Shown here piece after piece: positions 1-11,884 of a stretch of DNA of 64,000 nt. The position numbers and the translations under genes were made by a program. The first letter of the stretch is position 1, and every line of letters begins with the position of its first letter. Origin of the DNA: Lindgomyces ingoldianus (Eukaryota; Ascomycota; Dothideomycetes; Pleosporales; Lindgomycetaceae); NCBI RefSeq assembly GCF_010093535.1, contig NW_022985169.1, forward strand, positions 780,044 through 844,043. The letters are read 5' to 3'. Below the pieces are notes generated by a model that saw nothing but the letters and a program-made list of their open reading frames with translations, was not told where the DNA came from and did no database searches.

Positions 1-1105
1 TGCTTGAATGGTATTTCACTGGGATTCATAATTGATGGACGCATCGCGCTCTGGATGCCTCTGGTTTTCGCTACCCGGCGGACGATGCTGATGCACTTAG
101 GGACTACGGATGTAGCGTCCAGATATTCGTTTACACCATCCATGGTTTCTGCGAATGAGGATGGACGGCCAAACACTAAAGCGCGAGGCATTGAAATGCA
201 AAGAATTAATGTGCAATAGAGCATTCCAAGAGATGGATCATGAAGGCTGGCGCGGAAAATGGCGGGAAGCGCATGGTGCTGTATACGGTGTTAATAGGCC
301 GTTCATTTATGCCGATCTTGTTGGTGCTGTGATGTGGCTGCAAGAGATGCGGAGAGGAACGAGGAGGAAGATCTGAGGCGTAACGATGAGTTGAGGGAAT
401 AATTCTGTGCATTGATTGCTTGATGATCATAACTTTGTTAGGTCAAATCCTTCGCTGTCGTTACCATGTTCCTTGGGGCGAAACACCAGGAAGAAGCACA
501 GCAGAAGGTTTTAAGCCATCCCTAGTAATGCGCACATTAAGAAACACTTAGGCAGGAAATTTTTTTCTATATATGAGGAGGGGAGAAAACAACTTTACAT
601 AAAACACACAGTAACGTCCCAATCCTGTCACTACACGGCAACATTGCGGCACAGGAGGGCAGTGTGGTTGCCTATCCGCTTCACGAAGTCCGGCCCCCTA
701 TCCGAGCTTGGGTTGTTTGATCAGTGGTTGTCCAGATCTGTGAGGGTTTAGAAGCACGTGGTAGAAGGAGAAATGTCTGCGGGCGCATGTAGAGTGTATC
801 AGATGCGAGAGGGGAGTAACGTCTCCAACCTGTATAAACTCATCACGGGAGCCCTAGTCATAAAATTTAAAATGTAAAAGCTCGAAAACTCTCGCGGCAC
901 TCACAGTAGTGTCTTTAATAAGCACCACCCAATTAAGAGAACTGGGCAGTGCACACTCACAATGCCGCAATCCTTCTTGTTTCAGATATCAGGCAGCCAT
1001 TCAAGTTCTTAAAGCCATTAGATCTCTTAATATCTCGTCTGATAAACTTCACTTTCTTTCTGCCTTCTCAATATAAGCTAATCTCCCTAAACATCGTACT
1101 TAACG
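1..1105. other. Intergenic, no gene supported
   Basis: Short open frames exist on both strands (for example 155-376) but none shows a recognisable motif, conserved block or plausible splice pattern. The left edge could hold the end of a gene lying outside the window. I see no RNA gene here. Confidence 0.5.
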
Positions 1106-1728
1106 ATGGACGATTCCGAAGGCCGCTCTTTCGAGCGGCGGGTGCTACGAACAGTCGCGCTCTACCAGGCTATCGTTGCAATATTAATTGTGTGTTTTCT
1201 CGGGTATAACCTGTTTCTACAGATGTGGATTGGCCCCAAAACTTTCTATAGTGTATTGTCAGTCATTCTGCCTACCCGAATTTCCTAGTTTCGCTGACAG
1301 CAGTCTCAAGCGCTCCGGCTCTGGCTGCTTTCTTGACTACAGTAATTATTTTCCTCGTCCGCATACAACCAGAAGCATCTCCCACCAAAATTTCGACGTT
1401 ACTATTCGAGGCCAGCAAGACCGTCCTCGCGTCTGTCCTTTGGGTTTGGCTGTTGATAGATACGCTTATGTGGCCGGAAGGGAGAGGATTTCAGAAAATC
1501 CCATGGCGGCATGCGCAACTTGCAATGGCCTCGGTACTACTGGTGTGCGTCGCAAATATCGTCAGGGAAATTGTCCCAGCTAATATTCCTAGCTCCTTGT
1601 TTTATCCAATTCTTGGATATTCTTATATTCAGTGGAAAGTATGGGGTGAAGAGGAACCCCGATTCATAGAAAGAGACATCGAGGATGGGGAAAGGGAAGG
1701 AACACCTCTGCTTGCTCAGTCCGACTAG
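1106..1728 (+). CDS. Small four-helix membrane protein, unknown function
   Basis: Two exons, 1106-1203 and 1263-1728, join in phase across a 59-nt intron (GTATAA...TCAG) to give about 187 residues. Without the splice the first frame stops at TCC TAG; with it the reading runs on into the hydrophobic block LAAFLTTVIIFLV. Four hydrophobic segments are visible: around residues 14-34, 38-60, 75-92 and 107-122. The C-terminal tail is acidic (RDIEDGEREGTPLLAQSD) and probably cytosolic, with a dileucine-like TPLL. The start is the first ATG after upstream stops (MDDSEG). No family is recognised. It could be a Helotiales-type orphan; function is not assigned. Confidence 0.6.
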
Positions 1729-2129
1729 TGGGGACATCTATTCTCTAGTCAAGGGCAATCACACTTGCTCAATCGGGCCAAGCCAGGTCGACATTGTGCT
1801 CACGGAATAGAACCCTTCCACAAAGTTATCAGCTTATCAGGTGTTCCAATATTAAGAGAAATGTTTGCAGTTACGGAGCTCGCTGGAGCCCTCCAAAATC
1901 CACCACCTGCTCGTGGTATTCACTAACCACATACTACCTAGCTCACTCTTTTGTATATAAACCCTTAGTTACGCTCCTTTAGCCATCAACTCAGTTACTC
2001 ATGGCTTTGGTGCTCCTAATAGCTTCACAAGAAATGATCTCACGCTAACTTAAGAATCCTTAGGTCTGAATCTAGCAAGATGTTAGTTTAATTGAGATTT
2101 TAATTATATATTCTACATTAAGTGACTTT
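1729..2129. other. Intergenic, nothing recognised
   Basis: Somewhat AT-rich sequence between the small membrane-protein gene and the decayed Hsp70-like copy. It may include the unreadable 3' end of that copy. No open frame or RNA structure is supported. Confidence 0.4.
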
Positions 2130-4175
2130 CTAACAATCCCTTCACCAAATGCATTTAGGGAGGTAGGTGCCAAAGAATCCATATGGACTCACTCAGGGCC
2201 TTCCATGATGAATCCAAGAGGCTCAATTCATCTGAGGTATAATTCTTTAATGGCTTAGGAGGTAATTGTACTTTAACATGAGTGGTGGTCAGTAGCACCT
2301 GTCATCGCTGCAGTACGGCTGTGCGCTTTCCATTCAACTCGAATTTTATAATATGTGGAAGGTGACCTACCAGGCTTGTTCTGTAAGTACTTCAATGTTC
2401 TAATTTCCAATCACAAAAGCCTTGATTTTGCCAAGAAAACAAGCATTAGCGGAAAGACTTCCAGCAAGAAATATAATCCTGATGATAAGATTAGTTAAAC
2501 ACCGATGGAACTGCGCGAATAGAATAACTTGCCGAAACACGATTTTGAGTACGTTTGCGGTATGCTCTCTCAATATCCAAGATTTGAGCTCGGATCAAAT
2601 TCTTAGTTCTTTGAATTGTTGGGTGGAGCGTTGACTTTAGTTCTTCTCTGATTAGATTTAAAATAGTGCATATGCCTGTACAGGCCGGTCATACGCAGTG
2701 ATAGAGAACATTCCAGTTTCTTTACCAGCGGCTGTCGGCCTATTTTCTAAATCTTGTAAGGTCCGCACATCCTACTCCTCTAAGGGTTCGTTTGTGCTTC
2801 TTAAATTCGTCTAAGAGCAGTCTCCCCTTTGGTGCTAAATCGAAGCCCGCCGTCGGCATATTGGCCTCCGAATACAAGACCTGTCAATTTCATTTTTGTT
2901 TCGCATCATGTCGCATACAGCTATCCGTCTATATATATCCTTCTGCTGTGCTAGCTGAGAGGTTGACCTTTTGGCAAACGCAACACATCATTTAGGCAAC
3001 GTCGAATCGATGAGGTTTGTTCTACACGGCTTCGCTATTCCATTGTGAGATGATTCTACAAGGAGCTGTGGGTAAATTTTCGCGCATACTTTTGGAGAGC
3101 TCAATCCTATTAGGATGGCTAAGTCGCTCGAGATCAATTGGCTTGATGACCTTAGCTCTATTTACGATATATTTGGAGATCTTCTATACTATATAGTTGA
3201 CCTTCTACGGTAACATTATAGGCATTACAAAATAGAATAATGTTGTTCTGTCCCAGTTTTGTTAGTCGAGAATAGTGTATTTACAAGCAGAATCGAATGC
3301 AACTTACCGGCACTGGCGAAGCACATTCCTTTTGGGTGAGTTCTTGAATAGCACACAGCATCGTCGCGTCCGGTCCAGGAAGAATGAGGAAGACTTTATG
3401 TAGAGTGGGGAAGTTGAAAGGGAGAAAGGAGTTCGTGCTGCTTTGCGGAGCTCTCTTGTCATAGTGAGGCCACTCCTATGTTTTAGTAACTAGACTTTTT
3501 TCAATTCTAGATTTAATCATAAAAGAGCACATTTGGGCAAGTAGACGCAAGTTCAATGGGAACGATGTTGAGAGTATGTAACCCTGTAGAACTCATATGG
3601 TCATAGCACGTCTACTCTACTCATCCCAAATAATCCGCCAATAGGCCTTCAGTGCAGTCTGAAAGATGCCTAAGGAGTTTCGAGGACTCTTCGGAGCCAC
3701 TTCGACCCAGCATGCAGAGAGGATGGAACTTAGCCATCAACTCATTTAGCGTGAGAAACTCTTCCTTACGACTACGTAGAGTCAGCTCAAGCATTTCCAT
3801 CGATGTACTAGCAAGTCTTCGTCGATGTCAAACCCTATTCAGAGCGCCTATTTTTGCTATCAGAATAGGAAATTGTAGAGGGACTCGAGTCTCGCATCGA
3901 CCTAGATAATTTCTAAAACCGTAGAATCCGGATACGTGAAGAGACTTTGACCCTGAACCCCACGTTTGCGTCCAGGTTAGAGCTAGACGTTGCGCAGACA
4001 GAATTAGCATAAGTAGCTCAGCATGCATATTATCCTACCGGTATCTGTGAGCCAGTAGCCGATTCCTACAATAATCCTAGGATCTGTAGTCCTGCGGGCT
4101 ATTAGGAACTGGGGGTAGGAGGTGGCAAGGGAACGAATTATTGATTTGGAGCTGTTTCTACCATGCATAAAGGGT
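2130..4175 (-). pseudogene. Decayed Hsp70-like (HSPA12-type) paralogue
   Basis: Reading the minus strand from about 4175 downward gives broken segments that align in order with the intact gene at 5778-8186. Near 4080-4030, PRIIVGIGYWLTDTG matches PRIILGIDYGTTYTG, followed by an intron-like stretch and LTWTQTWG against LAWAQKRG. Near 3640-3830, LELTLRSRKEEF matches LELTTRDSVKEL. Near 2800-2870, PKGRLLLDEFKKHKR matches PTGRWLLDEFERNKH. Near 2420-2490, IFLAGSLSANACFLGKIKAF matches IFLAGGLSLNPYLVNKVKAF. Stops and frame changes separate the segments, and the phosphate-loop aspartate is lost (GIDYG to GIGYW). It is therefore a dead tandem duplicate. The exact ends, especially the 3' end, are approximate. 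Confidence 0.8.
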
Positions 4176-4490
4176 GATTGGTTGGAGACTTTAGAACTTG
4201 AGGGAACTGGTGGTTACTGATAAACTGTACCTACAGTGATAGTCGACGAAGTCTAACGAATACGTAGCATGCCACCGCTCGAGTGACAATCGCTCTTAAG
4301 CCTACTGCCACCCCTAGCGAATCTCGAGAAGATGAGGCTTATATGCCGGATCACTTGTGAGATCCACTTGTGAATCTCAGCTCCACATTTGGTGCGGGAG
4401 CTCCACTAGAAACGGGAAATTGAACGTTGTATTTTGCTATTGTTTACATTGCGTGTATAAAATATTCTCGGTCCCTTCCCCTGTGAAGCT
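4176..4490. other. Short spacer, no gene
   Basis: Spacer between the decayed Hsp70-like copy, which starts near 4165-4175 on the minus strand, and the stop of the one-helix protein at 4491. It probably contains the terminator of the latter and the old promoter of the former. No motif stands out. Confidence 0.4.
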
Positions 4491-5342
4491 TTATCTACGA
4501 ACGCCTCCGCGGTAGCCTCGTCTACCGTATTTGTCCATAGCTGTGCATATCTCATGGACATACTTCCTCTCATCTCCTGAAAAGTACCCCAGTGACACAT
4601 CTCTCCACCCGTTGACTATCCGTTGAATCTCATTATACAAAGCATCCGCTTTTTCCATTTGCCGGGCTTGCTCAGCCCTTTCACTGCCAACGTTATCCTC
4701 CGCTGTCCATATCAAAATGTCTAGACTGTACATTTGTCGTAGGAGGTCGGCACAATGAGCGATCTCTTTTGCCTTGTCTGCCTCTGGGGGTGCTGAGACA
4801 AAATACGGGTCTTTAGATTTTTGGGTTTTTGCGGGTGGGTTATAAGTCCTCTCCACCTTGTCGATAGGTCTAACTGGACGAGGTTGTTCATCTGGTTCTA
4901 CTACCTTGGAGGAGAAGCATCCCATGATGATACCGGATAATATGGTAATGAGTGCTGAAATTCCGTATGAAAGTTTGAGGATGTTGGACTTTGCTGGACC
5001 GGCCGTTGTTTTACCAATGCCCTCGATGAGATTTATGCATGTGGATTGACCGCAACGTTGAGGTTTGGAGCAGAATTGATCGGAGACAGAGACTGTGGAG
5101 TAATTGCTGGCAACGGAATACCCGCCAATTTCGTATATCAAATCGTTTTTTGTTGTAGCGCAACCGTAGGAGAATTTCCAAGCGGAGAGACTTGTGTCGT
5201 TTCGGCCCCTTAGATCATCTAAGTATCCGTAGCTGGCTCTCAGGTTCCCCGGCAGTGGCTCAAGTCCCCATCGCTCAGTAGTCAGACTTAACGCAACAAG
5301 AGGTGATAAACTGGAGTAGTTCACAAACTTCCAGCCTTCCAT
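4491..5342 (-). CDS. Single-pass membrane protein with Cys-containing N-terminal half
   Basis: An uninterrupted 283-codon frame. The N-terminal ~120 residues carry paired cysteines (FCSKPQRCGQSTC) and several N-glycosylation sequons (NDT, NYS), as expected of an extracellular domain. One transmembrane segment follows (ILKLSYGISALITILSGIIM, about residues 121-141), with CFSS just after it. The C-terminal ~130 residues are charged and helical. The ATG at 5342 follows an in-frame TGA, so it is the first possible start without splicing, yet no signal peptide is visible; an upstream exon carrying one is possible. It lies between two Hsp70-like copies on the same strand, but a functional link is only a guess. 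Family not recognised. Confidence 0.6.
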   Translation of the reverse strand: MEGWKFVNYSSLSPLVALSLTTERWGLEPLPGNLRASYGYLDDLRGRNDTSLSAWKFSYGCATTKNDLIYEIGGYSVASNYSTVSVSDQFCSKPQRCGQSTCINLIEGIGKTTAGPAKSNILKLSYGISALITILSGIIMGCFSSKVVEPDEQPRPVRPIDKVERTYNPPAKTQKSKDPYFVSAPPEADKAKEIAHCADLLRQMYSLDILIWTAEDNVGSERAEQARQMEKADALYNEIQRIVNGWRDVSLGYFSGDERKYVHEICTAMDKYGRRGYRGGVRR

Positions 5343-5777
5343 TGGAAGTTCCTCAGCCTTTCAGCCGATACTGCACTTATGTTTCTTTGACCATGACCGT
5401 TCTCCGCTCTTCAGGACTGATAAGCGGCACGGGGAGGGGCGGTGCTCAAATACGGGACGTGCGTTTCGGCGACTGGAGACCTGTCAGCCCAACGAAGCAA
5501 AAGTAGTGGCTTGCATGATGCACAAAGCTTACGCACGTCCCTCGGGACAGTGCCCTCTTAGCCCCAAGATGGTGGTTGCCTGCTCCACGAGGCATCCAAT
5601 GAGTATACTCCAATGCAGGTCACGTTTCTTGTGGGGTTGGTGTTTAGCATATCACAAGCCCTAGTCTCGAATTTCTTACGCGTTATACTTTCAAATTTAC
5701 AGTACATGTTACGCGTATTAGTGTTTTGTTGACAATTTACTGCGAAGGGCGCTAGTGCAGCAGCCTTTAGATTCTAA
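5343..5777. other. Intergenic, same-strand spacer
   Basis: Contains the 3' flank of the Hsp70-like gene and the 5' flank of the one-helix protein, both on the minus strand. Small frames on the plus strand (such as 5303-5506) have no recognisable content. A cryptic upstream exon for the one-helix protein could lie here. Confidence 0.4.
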
Positions 5778-8186
5778 CTACAGTGACGACTCGTACAAAT
5801 ATACACTTCGCCCCTTGTACTCAATATCCACCTTGACACTAGTAGACACACGAATCTTGACGTTCACTCGCACAGAGAAGTATTTCCCTCTTCCCTGTGC
5901 AAACTTCTCAGGGGAAAGCGACTTCATGTCGAACGTTGTTACCGGAACATCCATGTACTTGACAGTATTGGTACCTATAAAGAGACGCGATATCAGCTTC
6001 GATCATGGAATTAAGAGATCATAAGCTGGATGAGGACTTACTTTTGGATATGTCTGATAACCTTGTTGGGGCTCCTTGATCAGCGCGAGCGGCGACGAAA
6101 GTGATTCGAACGACACCCTGGGCCTCGTAGTCTCTGGGGGTGAACTTGCACAAGACTGCAAAGTTCCTCGTGATGCTTTTCCCAGGGAGTATCAAATCGC
6201 CTTGATTAACCAACCAGGACATGGGATCCCGAGCCATCCGCTTGCCGTGATATTTGTCGATGACAACGTCCGCACGGTCCCCATGCTTGAAATCCTCATA
6301 CACCTGGTTCACACATATCCCGTAGTAGCGCGGAACCTGGCTCACTTTGGGGGGAATTTGAGTTCCAACCCCAGCACCCGTCAGTACAGCGCCCTGTACG
6401 ACAGCACTCCACCTAGATCATATGAGCAAAAGCCTGCCAAGTTTCGAGTTTGACTATTCACCCATCTTTTGGTTTAGAAACCAGAATATTTCCGTTTCCC
6501 CGCGCAAAAGCCTTAACTTTATTCACCAAATATGGGTTTAAGGAAAGCCCACCAGCGAGAAAAATGGTCTAATAATGCAGTTTAGATACACTTAGCATAC
6601 CAGTACGGCAAGGGTTAGATCTTACAGACACATGGCAGGGTCCGCCTCCGTATGTGAGCTTGCGCACTTCAATGACTTGCTTTTTAATTAGTTCGACGGT
6701 ACCCATAACAGAACTGTGGAACATAGATAGTAGCTCTTGTCTGTGTTGTGTTAGTTTGATGAACAGCAGGCCATAGAGGGTTGACTTCCGTGGAAATTGA
6801 TATCATGCCCGAATCACTGTCATCGTCCTCTGGTGCTCCTGAAGCATCATTAATATCCTCTGGAAGTTCAATATCGGCACTCTCAACTCCACTAAACGCA
6901 TGTTTGTTCCTCTCAAACTCATCCAGGAGCCATCTCCCTGTTGGCTTTACGATAAAGTGACCACCAGAGGTCGAGTCACTTTCGATTATGTCCTTCCTCG
7001 GAATTCTTTTAAGATTTTTGGAACACCACTCCAAAAACTCTCGATCCACGCAAGTGGCTCCGCACTCCCTGCCTGGATGACGGATAAGCATATCTTCTTA
7101 AATAGGTTAAAGTGATTTTAGAGGTAAGTGGAGGTGTGCTTGCCTTTCAAATTTCCGACTCGAGTCAGCTTTAAAGGCTGGAGGCTCTCCACAACATAAG
7201 ATGCGACATCCTAAAAGTAATTGGTTACTCCCGGCTGACAAAGGTAGATAGTGAGACCTGAACTTACTACTGTTCCACCACCCGCATCGCACAAGACGAA
7301 ACAGTCGCCCTAGGTACACTTACGTCAGCCTAATTCACACTCCCTCGAGAGACTTAACTGACTGGAATCAATTTGTTCGTTCTATTATTCAGGAGCTCTT
7401 GCACTGTATATGTCGAACAGGCTTCTGGCTCGGTTGTCATGTAAACATGTCGTAAACCTCCATACATTCTCTTCGGGAAAGCTGCCATAACTGCTCTGTA
7501 CGTTTTGTTCAAGGCCTCGTAGGACCAGTTCTAGCACTGCCGTTACTTCAAGAACTAGAACTTGGGCGGGGTTATCTTACTACGGGATGTGTGATAACCA
7601 GGTCCAACGGTACATTCGCAAGAGTGTTAATTCCGCCACTGTGCATGTGTTCATACCACTCTCTCGATAGTTTCATTAGATAGTCGGTCAAGACATTCTC
7701 AGGACTTTTTGTCAGATGATCCGGGACCTCCTCTGATCCGACCTCCTCGCTCTCCTTGCCCATTCTCTGGATCAATTCTAGTCCATTCATGAGATCTAGG
7801 AGAACTTTGAGTTCCTTCACCGAATCGCGTGTTGTTAGCTCCAACTTGGTCCATTTGAAGATTTTTGCATCATTATCTATGTCAAATCCCCATTGAGCAC
7901 ATCCATTGGGGCTCCATGAGTAGGATATTGCGGATGGGACTTTTGACTCGCTGCGGGCTGGCCACTTTTTGAAGACATTTAAATTATCGACAGAGATCAC
8001 ATCATGAGCCCCTCGTTTCTGCGCCCAGGCGAGGCCTACCAGATATGGGTGTTAGTCGGTGGACGCCTGCGGAAATGCGTTCCTTTACGTACCCGTATAG
8101 GTCGTGCCATAGTCGATTCCGAGGATGATCCGGGGGCCATCTGATGGGGGACCATTCGAAGTGGTGAGGCTTGCTGGAGTTGCCAT
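5778..8186 (-). CDS. Hsp70-like ATPase of the HSPA12 type
   Basis: A multi-exon gene of roughly 630 residues. Exons: 8186-8093, 8035-7578, 7530-7363, 7309-7268, 7210-7144, 7072 to 6626 (with one further short intron near 6785-6735 whose ends I could not fix), 6568-6462, 6412-6042 and 5974-5778. Hsp70-fold signatures appear in order: phosphate-1 loop GIDYGTTYTGLAWA at the N-terminus, phosphate-2 loop CDAGGGTVD, and the adenosine motif TIFLAGGLSLNPYLV, then a divergent C-terminal part (PRYYGICVNQVYEDF) ending YLYESSL. There is no typical DnaK substrate-binding domain, as in the HSPA12-like proteins expanded in filamentous fungi. Probably a cytosolic ATP-binding chaperone-like protein; the client is unknown. 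The intron at 7073-7143 appears to use a GC donor. A decayed tandem copy lies downstream. Confidence 0.8.
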
Positions 8187-8678
8187 TCCGTGTCTTGTAA
8201 ACTGGTGAGGTCTGATGGGAAGTTCGTTTCTAGATTCCTTGGTTCAGTCAATGAAAGATTATACACGCATTTGCACGAGGTAGGCTCACGCTTGGGCGAC
8301 TTGCAGGCGTTGAGCCAAGATGAGCGACGCAGATGTGTGGCTCCAAATCACCTTGCGCCAGTAAAAAAAGGCCGCTGATTCGACGTGGGAGCACAGGGAG
8401 CATCTGCAGGATGTATCCTGCATGGCGCTGCACAAGCGCCTCAGCCACCTCCACTCAATAATAGCGCGTGAGCGACCTCTCCACGTAAAATGCGCCAATC
8501 TTATCAGTTGTGTGACTGGGCATATAGAAAAGCAGAATTCTGTCACAAGGCAGATTTCGGTGTCTCGTCTGAGGACAGATCCCGAATCTCCGACCTTGAG
8601 CTAATTTTTAGACCCACCCTGAATCTCGAATTCATCAACGAAGGTATCAAGAAAATACTGTCCCTCAACTCATTTGTC
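8187..8678. promoter_or_regulatory. Divergent promoter region
   Basis: Spacer between the start of the Hsp70-like gene (minus, ATG at 8186) and the preferred start of the coiled-coil gene (plus, ATG at 8679). The coiled-coil reading frame stays open back to 8490, so the true start could be earlier. No clear heat-shock element array or TATA box was identified by eye. Confidence 0.35.
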
Positions 8679-10153
8679 ATGGTTTTCGGTCGAAGCACAA
8701 AGGCCAATCTGCCGCCTGTCTCTGTATCCGATGTGCGAAAGGAATACGACACGCGCATCGAGCAGTTTCTCGATGGGGTTGGCGAATCCAGCTCAAGGGG
8801 ATTCTGGAGCAAAGAGGAGCCCCTACAGGCTCTATTCGATTGGGCGTTACGAGTCCGCGCAAAGCAGCGAAAAACGGAACAGAAACTTACCGAGCAAACT
8901 CAGGCGTACAACGAGCAAGTTGATGCATACAAAAGAATGGAGAAGAACCGCCAGGGACTTTTAAAGGCGAAAGCTGAGCTGGAAGGAAAACATTCCAAAG
9001 CGCTTTCTGAGTTGCATAGCATAAAACGAAACCATCAGGACGAGATCGAGACCCTGACTTTGCAACATTCGACAAGCATGGGCGATCTAGAAACTAAGAT
9101 GCGAGACCAGAGGATTGCATGGGAGACCGCATTTGAAAGTCAAAAACAGCAGAATGAACAAGCCATCAAGCGCTTGATGAGGGAGCACAAAAGAGAAGTT
9201 GACAATATGCAGAATAACTACACGGTGGAGACTCAGACTTTACTGTCCGATCATAAGGCGGAAACGACAACAATGAGAGAACGTCACGAAGCCGAGCGAG
9301 ACAGGCTCATCGGGCAGCTGCTCGTGAACCAAGATGATAGCCAGGAGTGGCCTGACGATAAATTAAAGGCTAGGTTTCTTGAGATGCATCGCCTCGTGGA
9401 TTCCATAGCTTCACCACAACGGCAAGAGTTTAGGTTCCCAGCAGATGCCAACATTGACTCAGACTTGGACCCGAACGGATTCTTTCAGAGAAATAAGAGA
9501 GGGAAGGGCCACTATCTTGTGAAGAGCGTCATCTGGGGTATCCTACAAGACCATTTTTTTGGTATGCCTTTTGGATTCGGGGCATTTGGTCCTGGCAATG
9601 TGCACGAAGAACTCCTAGCTGCCTTCAATAACTGGAGGAGATTATGTCAAGGTGGCGAAAATTCAGGTAAGATCCAGAGATTCCCTTCTTCACGGCGGCC
9701 GTTCTAAATCACTTGCTAGATCCGATTGGTAGCTCTGATCTCAACATTTTCGAGGTCGACCGCCTTGCAAACCGTTGGCGTACGACAACTTTCCAAGGTG
9801 TCAGTCACATTGGAAACGAGGATACTGGGGACTCGCACAGCACTACGTACAAGCTGATGGCTAAGAATAGGGAAACATCGAAAGCCCAGATTGTGAACTA
9901 CTTATCGGCGGTCGCCGCATTGTCCCAGAATATCGTGAAACCCGATGTGGAGGAAGAGATACGACAAACCACAAGGCAAGCGGAGGAAATTGCTCTGCAG
10001 TTTGGTATTCATTCATCGAAATTGCTTTTGCTGAGCCCTGATCATGCCTGGAGTGGAGATCCTGCCCCAGGGCTTCTCAAATTCACCCCCGGCAAGGAAA
10101 ATGGTGTTTCTAGGCAGACTATCGTGCACTGCAAAGGAAGTCCCGACAGGTAG
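8679..10153 (+). CDS. Long coiled-coil protein, unknown function
   Basis: Two exons, 8679-9666 and 9720-10153, join in phase (G|AT) across a 53-nt intron with GTAAGA donor and GCTAG acceptor, giving about 473 residues. The start MVFGRSTKANLPPVS is preferred; the frame extends in-frame to 8490 with a less plausible leader. From about residue 70 to 225 the sequence is heptad-like and rich in K, E and Q (QKLTEQTQAYNEQVDAYKRM), a long coiled coil. The C-terminal half is globular: a W/P-containing block (EWPDDKLKARFLEMHRLVD) and a hydrophobic patch (VIWGILQDHFFGMPFGFGAF). No enzymatic motif is visible. The fold suggests a scaffold or oligomerisation protein; that is inference. It is divergent from the Hsp70-like gene. 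Confidence 0.75.
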
Positions 10154-10754
10154 ACTATTCCTCACTCTCACAAGTCGCACGGCAGGATTGGGAAATATTC
10201 GGAGACTCAGAGATCGAGACTTAATCTTAGAATATAGGTCTTTCTACATGCCTCAAACTCTTAAAGGAACTTGATTTTTTTTTATGGATGCTTCACATGG
10301 TTCCATAAATATCTGCCCAAAACAACTCGGGCCTATATTGAACAAATGATCTTGGGGGAGCAACCCACAAACCTAATTACTGTTACCTGATAACTTTTTA
10401 ATGCATAAATTCATCGCTCGGATCAGGAAACGACTGTCAACGCATTTTGTGACGTGGTAACCCTGCAAGCAGTCTTCGGTTGTGCGCCACAAGCGAGCTG
10501 AAATGCAGGGTGACACGAACATGCATGAGGCGTTGATAACGCGTTTCGACTCACCGGATGTTTGCCTTGCAATGAGGCTCGCAGTTTGCAAGGCTTCAGC
10601 CTTGAGCGCGTGTGGGGTTTCGGGGTCTTTGATGTCCCCGCACCTCTCTGAACTGAGGACCAACCCATGCGGACGCCCTGTCGAGTGTGAGATTCGAAGT
10701 ATTGTGACTAGCCTCGCCTTTCGGTCTAGAAATTTCCTGAAAGCACATCAAGTC
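10154..10754. other. Intergenic, nothing recognised
   Basis: Spacer between two plus-strand genes. The frame leading into the next gene is open back to 10482, so its start could be upstream of the chosen ATG at 10755, but the extra residues show no membrane or signal character. A short T-run (10273-10283) lies shortly after the coiled-coil stop. Confidence 0.4.
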
Positions 10755-11884
10755 ATGAGAGGACTTCATTCACTCCCCTCGAAAACCTTTGGTTTCGGGG
10801 TTGGAGTACTGGTGTTCGATGCTCTAGCTACAGCATTCATCATTGTATGCACTTTTTTTGCGATTCTAAGAAGATCCAAGGCTTGGGCACATGCTAAGAC
10901 GTTGCACTGTGGAATGATTCTGCTCTCATGGTAGATTCTTCCAAATCCCCTTTCATTGATTTTGTTGACACATTGCAGTTGGTGTATCCTCAATTGGATT
11001 GACATGGTTGTACGCCAGGCTAATGCAGTCGTAACCTACGCGTATATTCTGTCCGACTGCTTTTTCAGCATTATTCGAGTAATATCGGATATCTTCGTTC
11101 TCTGGGGTGCATTAAAGATCGTTATTCGATACCACATATTGCGGGGAAAGAGTGAACATCGAGCTCTTTGGATGCTGGTTTGCCCGCTATGGTTCATCGG
11201 CATATATCACGTGTGCTTAAGATTTGCCTTGGCGATTTCATGGTTGTATTTCGCCGACCTGCACGTTATCAACAGCATCGCGAAGGCAAAGAACGGCTTT
11301 GAAATCGCTTTTACTGCATTTCAGTTCGTAGTATCGTTTGGGGCAATGGGGTCTGCGATTGATGCGAATGAACGCAAACCTAGGCATGAACGACCTTACA
11401 AACAAGTGAGCTGCCATTGCAATTAACTAAACCGTATACTAACTAAAATATCCAGGAACAAGAATGGTTAGTGCTAGCGTATGTAGCACTGTTGATTCGC
11501 TCGTTTTGCGAAGTCGTAATCGTCGGCCAGCTGGATAGGCATCCCAGGCATCTCCAAGATATCCTTCGAGCAAGGAATGTTACTTATCATCTCTTTAGTG
11601 TGTCCTTTGCGGCTACAATACTAAAAGCTATTCCATGTGGGGAGGATGTGGACCCGTTGGTTCAAGAAGAAACAGAGGCCATTAATTTTGTGAGAGACTT
11701 CGTTTTGAGAAGAATCAATGAGTTGACGGATCATGAAAAGAAAACCGCTCCTCAGATCACAACAATACTTGATGAGGTAGAACAAGCGCAGCAAGGGTTT
11801 CAAGTCAAGAATGAAGTGAAAAGGCTTCGGGCCATCTATAAAGGCTGGGAGCCAATTTACAAGTGGAATGGACCGGATTCGTAA
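10755..11884 (+). CDS. Seven-helix membrane protein, unknown family
   Basis: Three exons, 10755-10930, 10979-11405 and 11456-11884, join in frame (introns of 48 and 50 nt with GTAGAT..GCAG and GTGAGC..CCAG) to encode about 343 residues. Hydrophobic segments: one in exon 1 (VGVLVFDALATAFIIVCTFF), four or so in exon 2 (such as ISDIFVLWGALKIVI, LWMLVCPLWFIGIYH, FEIAFTAFQFVVSFGAMGSA), two in exon 3 (VLAYVALLIRSFCEVVIV, HLFSVSFAATILKAI). The last ~100 residues are soluble, acidic and helical (NFVRDFVLRRINELTDHE). The layout resembles the seven-helix receptors and rhodopsin-like orphans common in filamentous fungi, but the PTH11 cysteine-rich CFEM domain is absent and no diagnostic motif was found. 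Plasma-membrane location is inferred. Confidence 0.7.
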
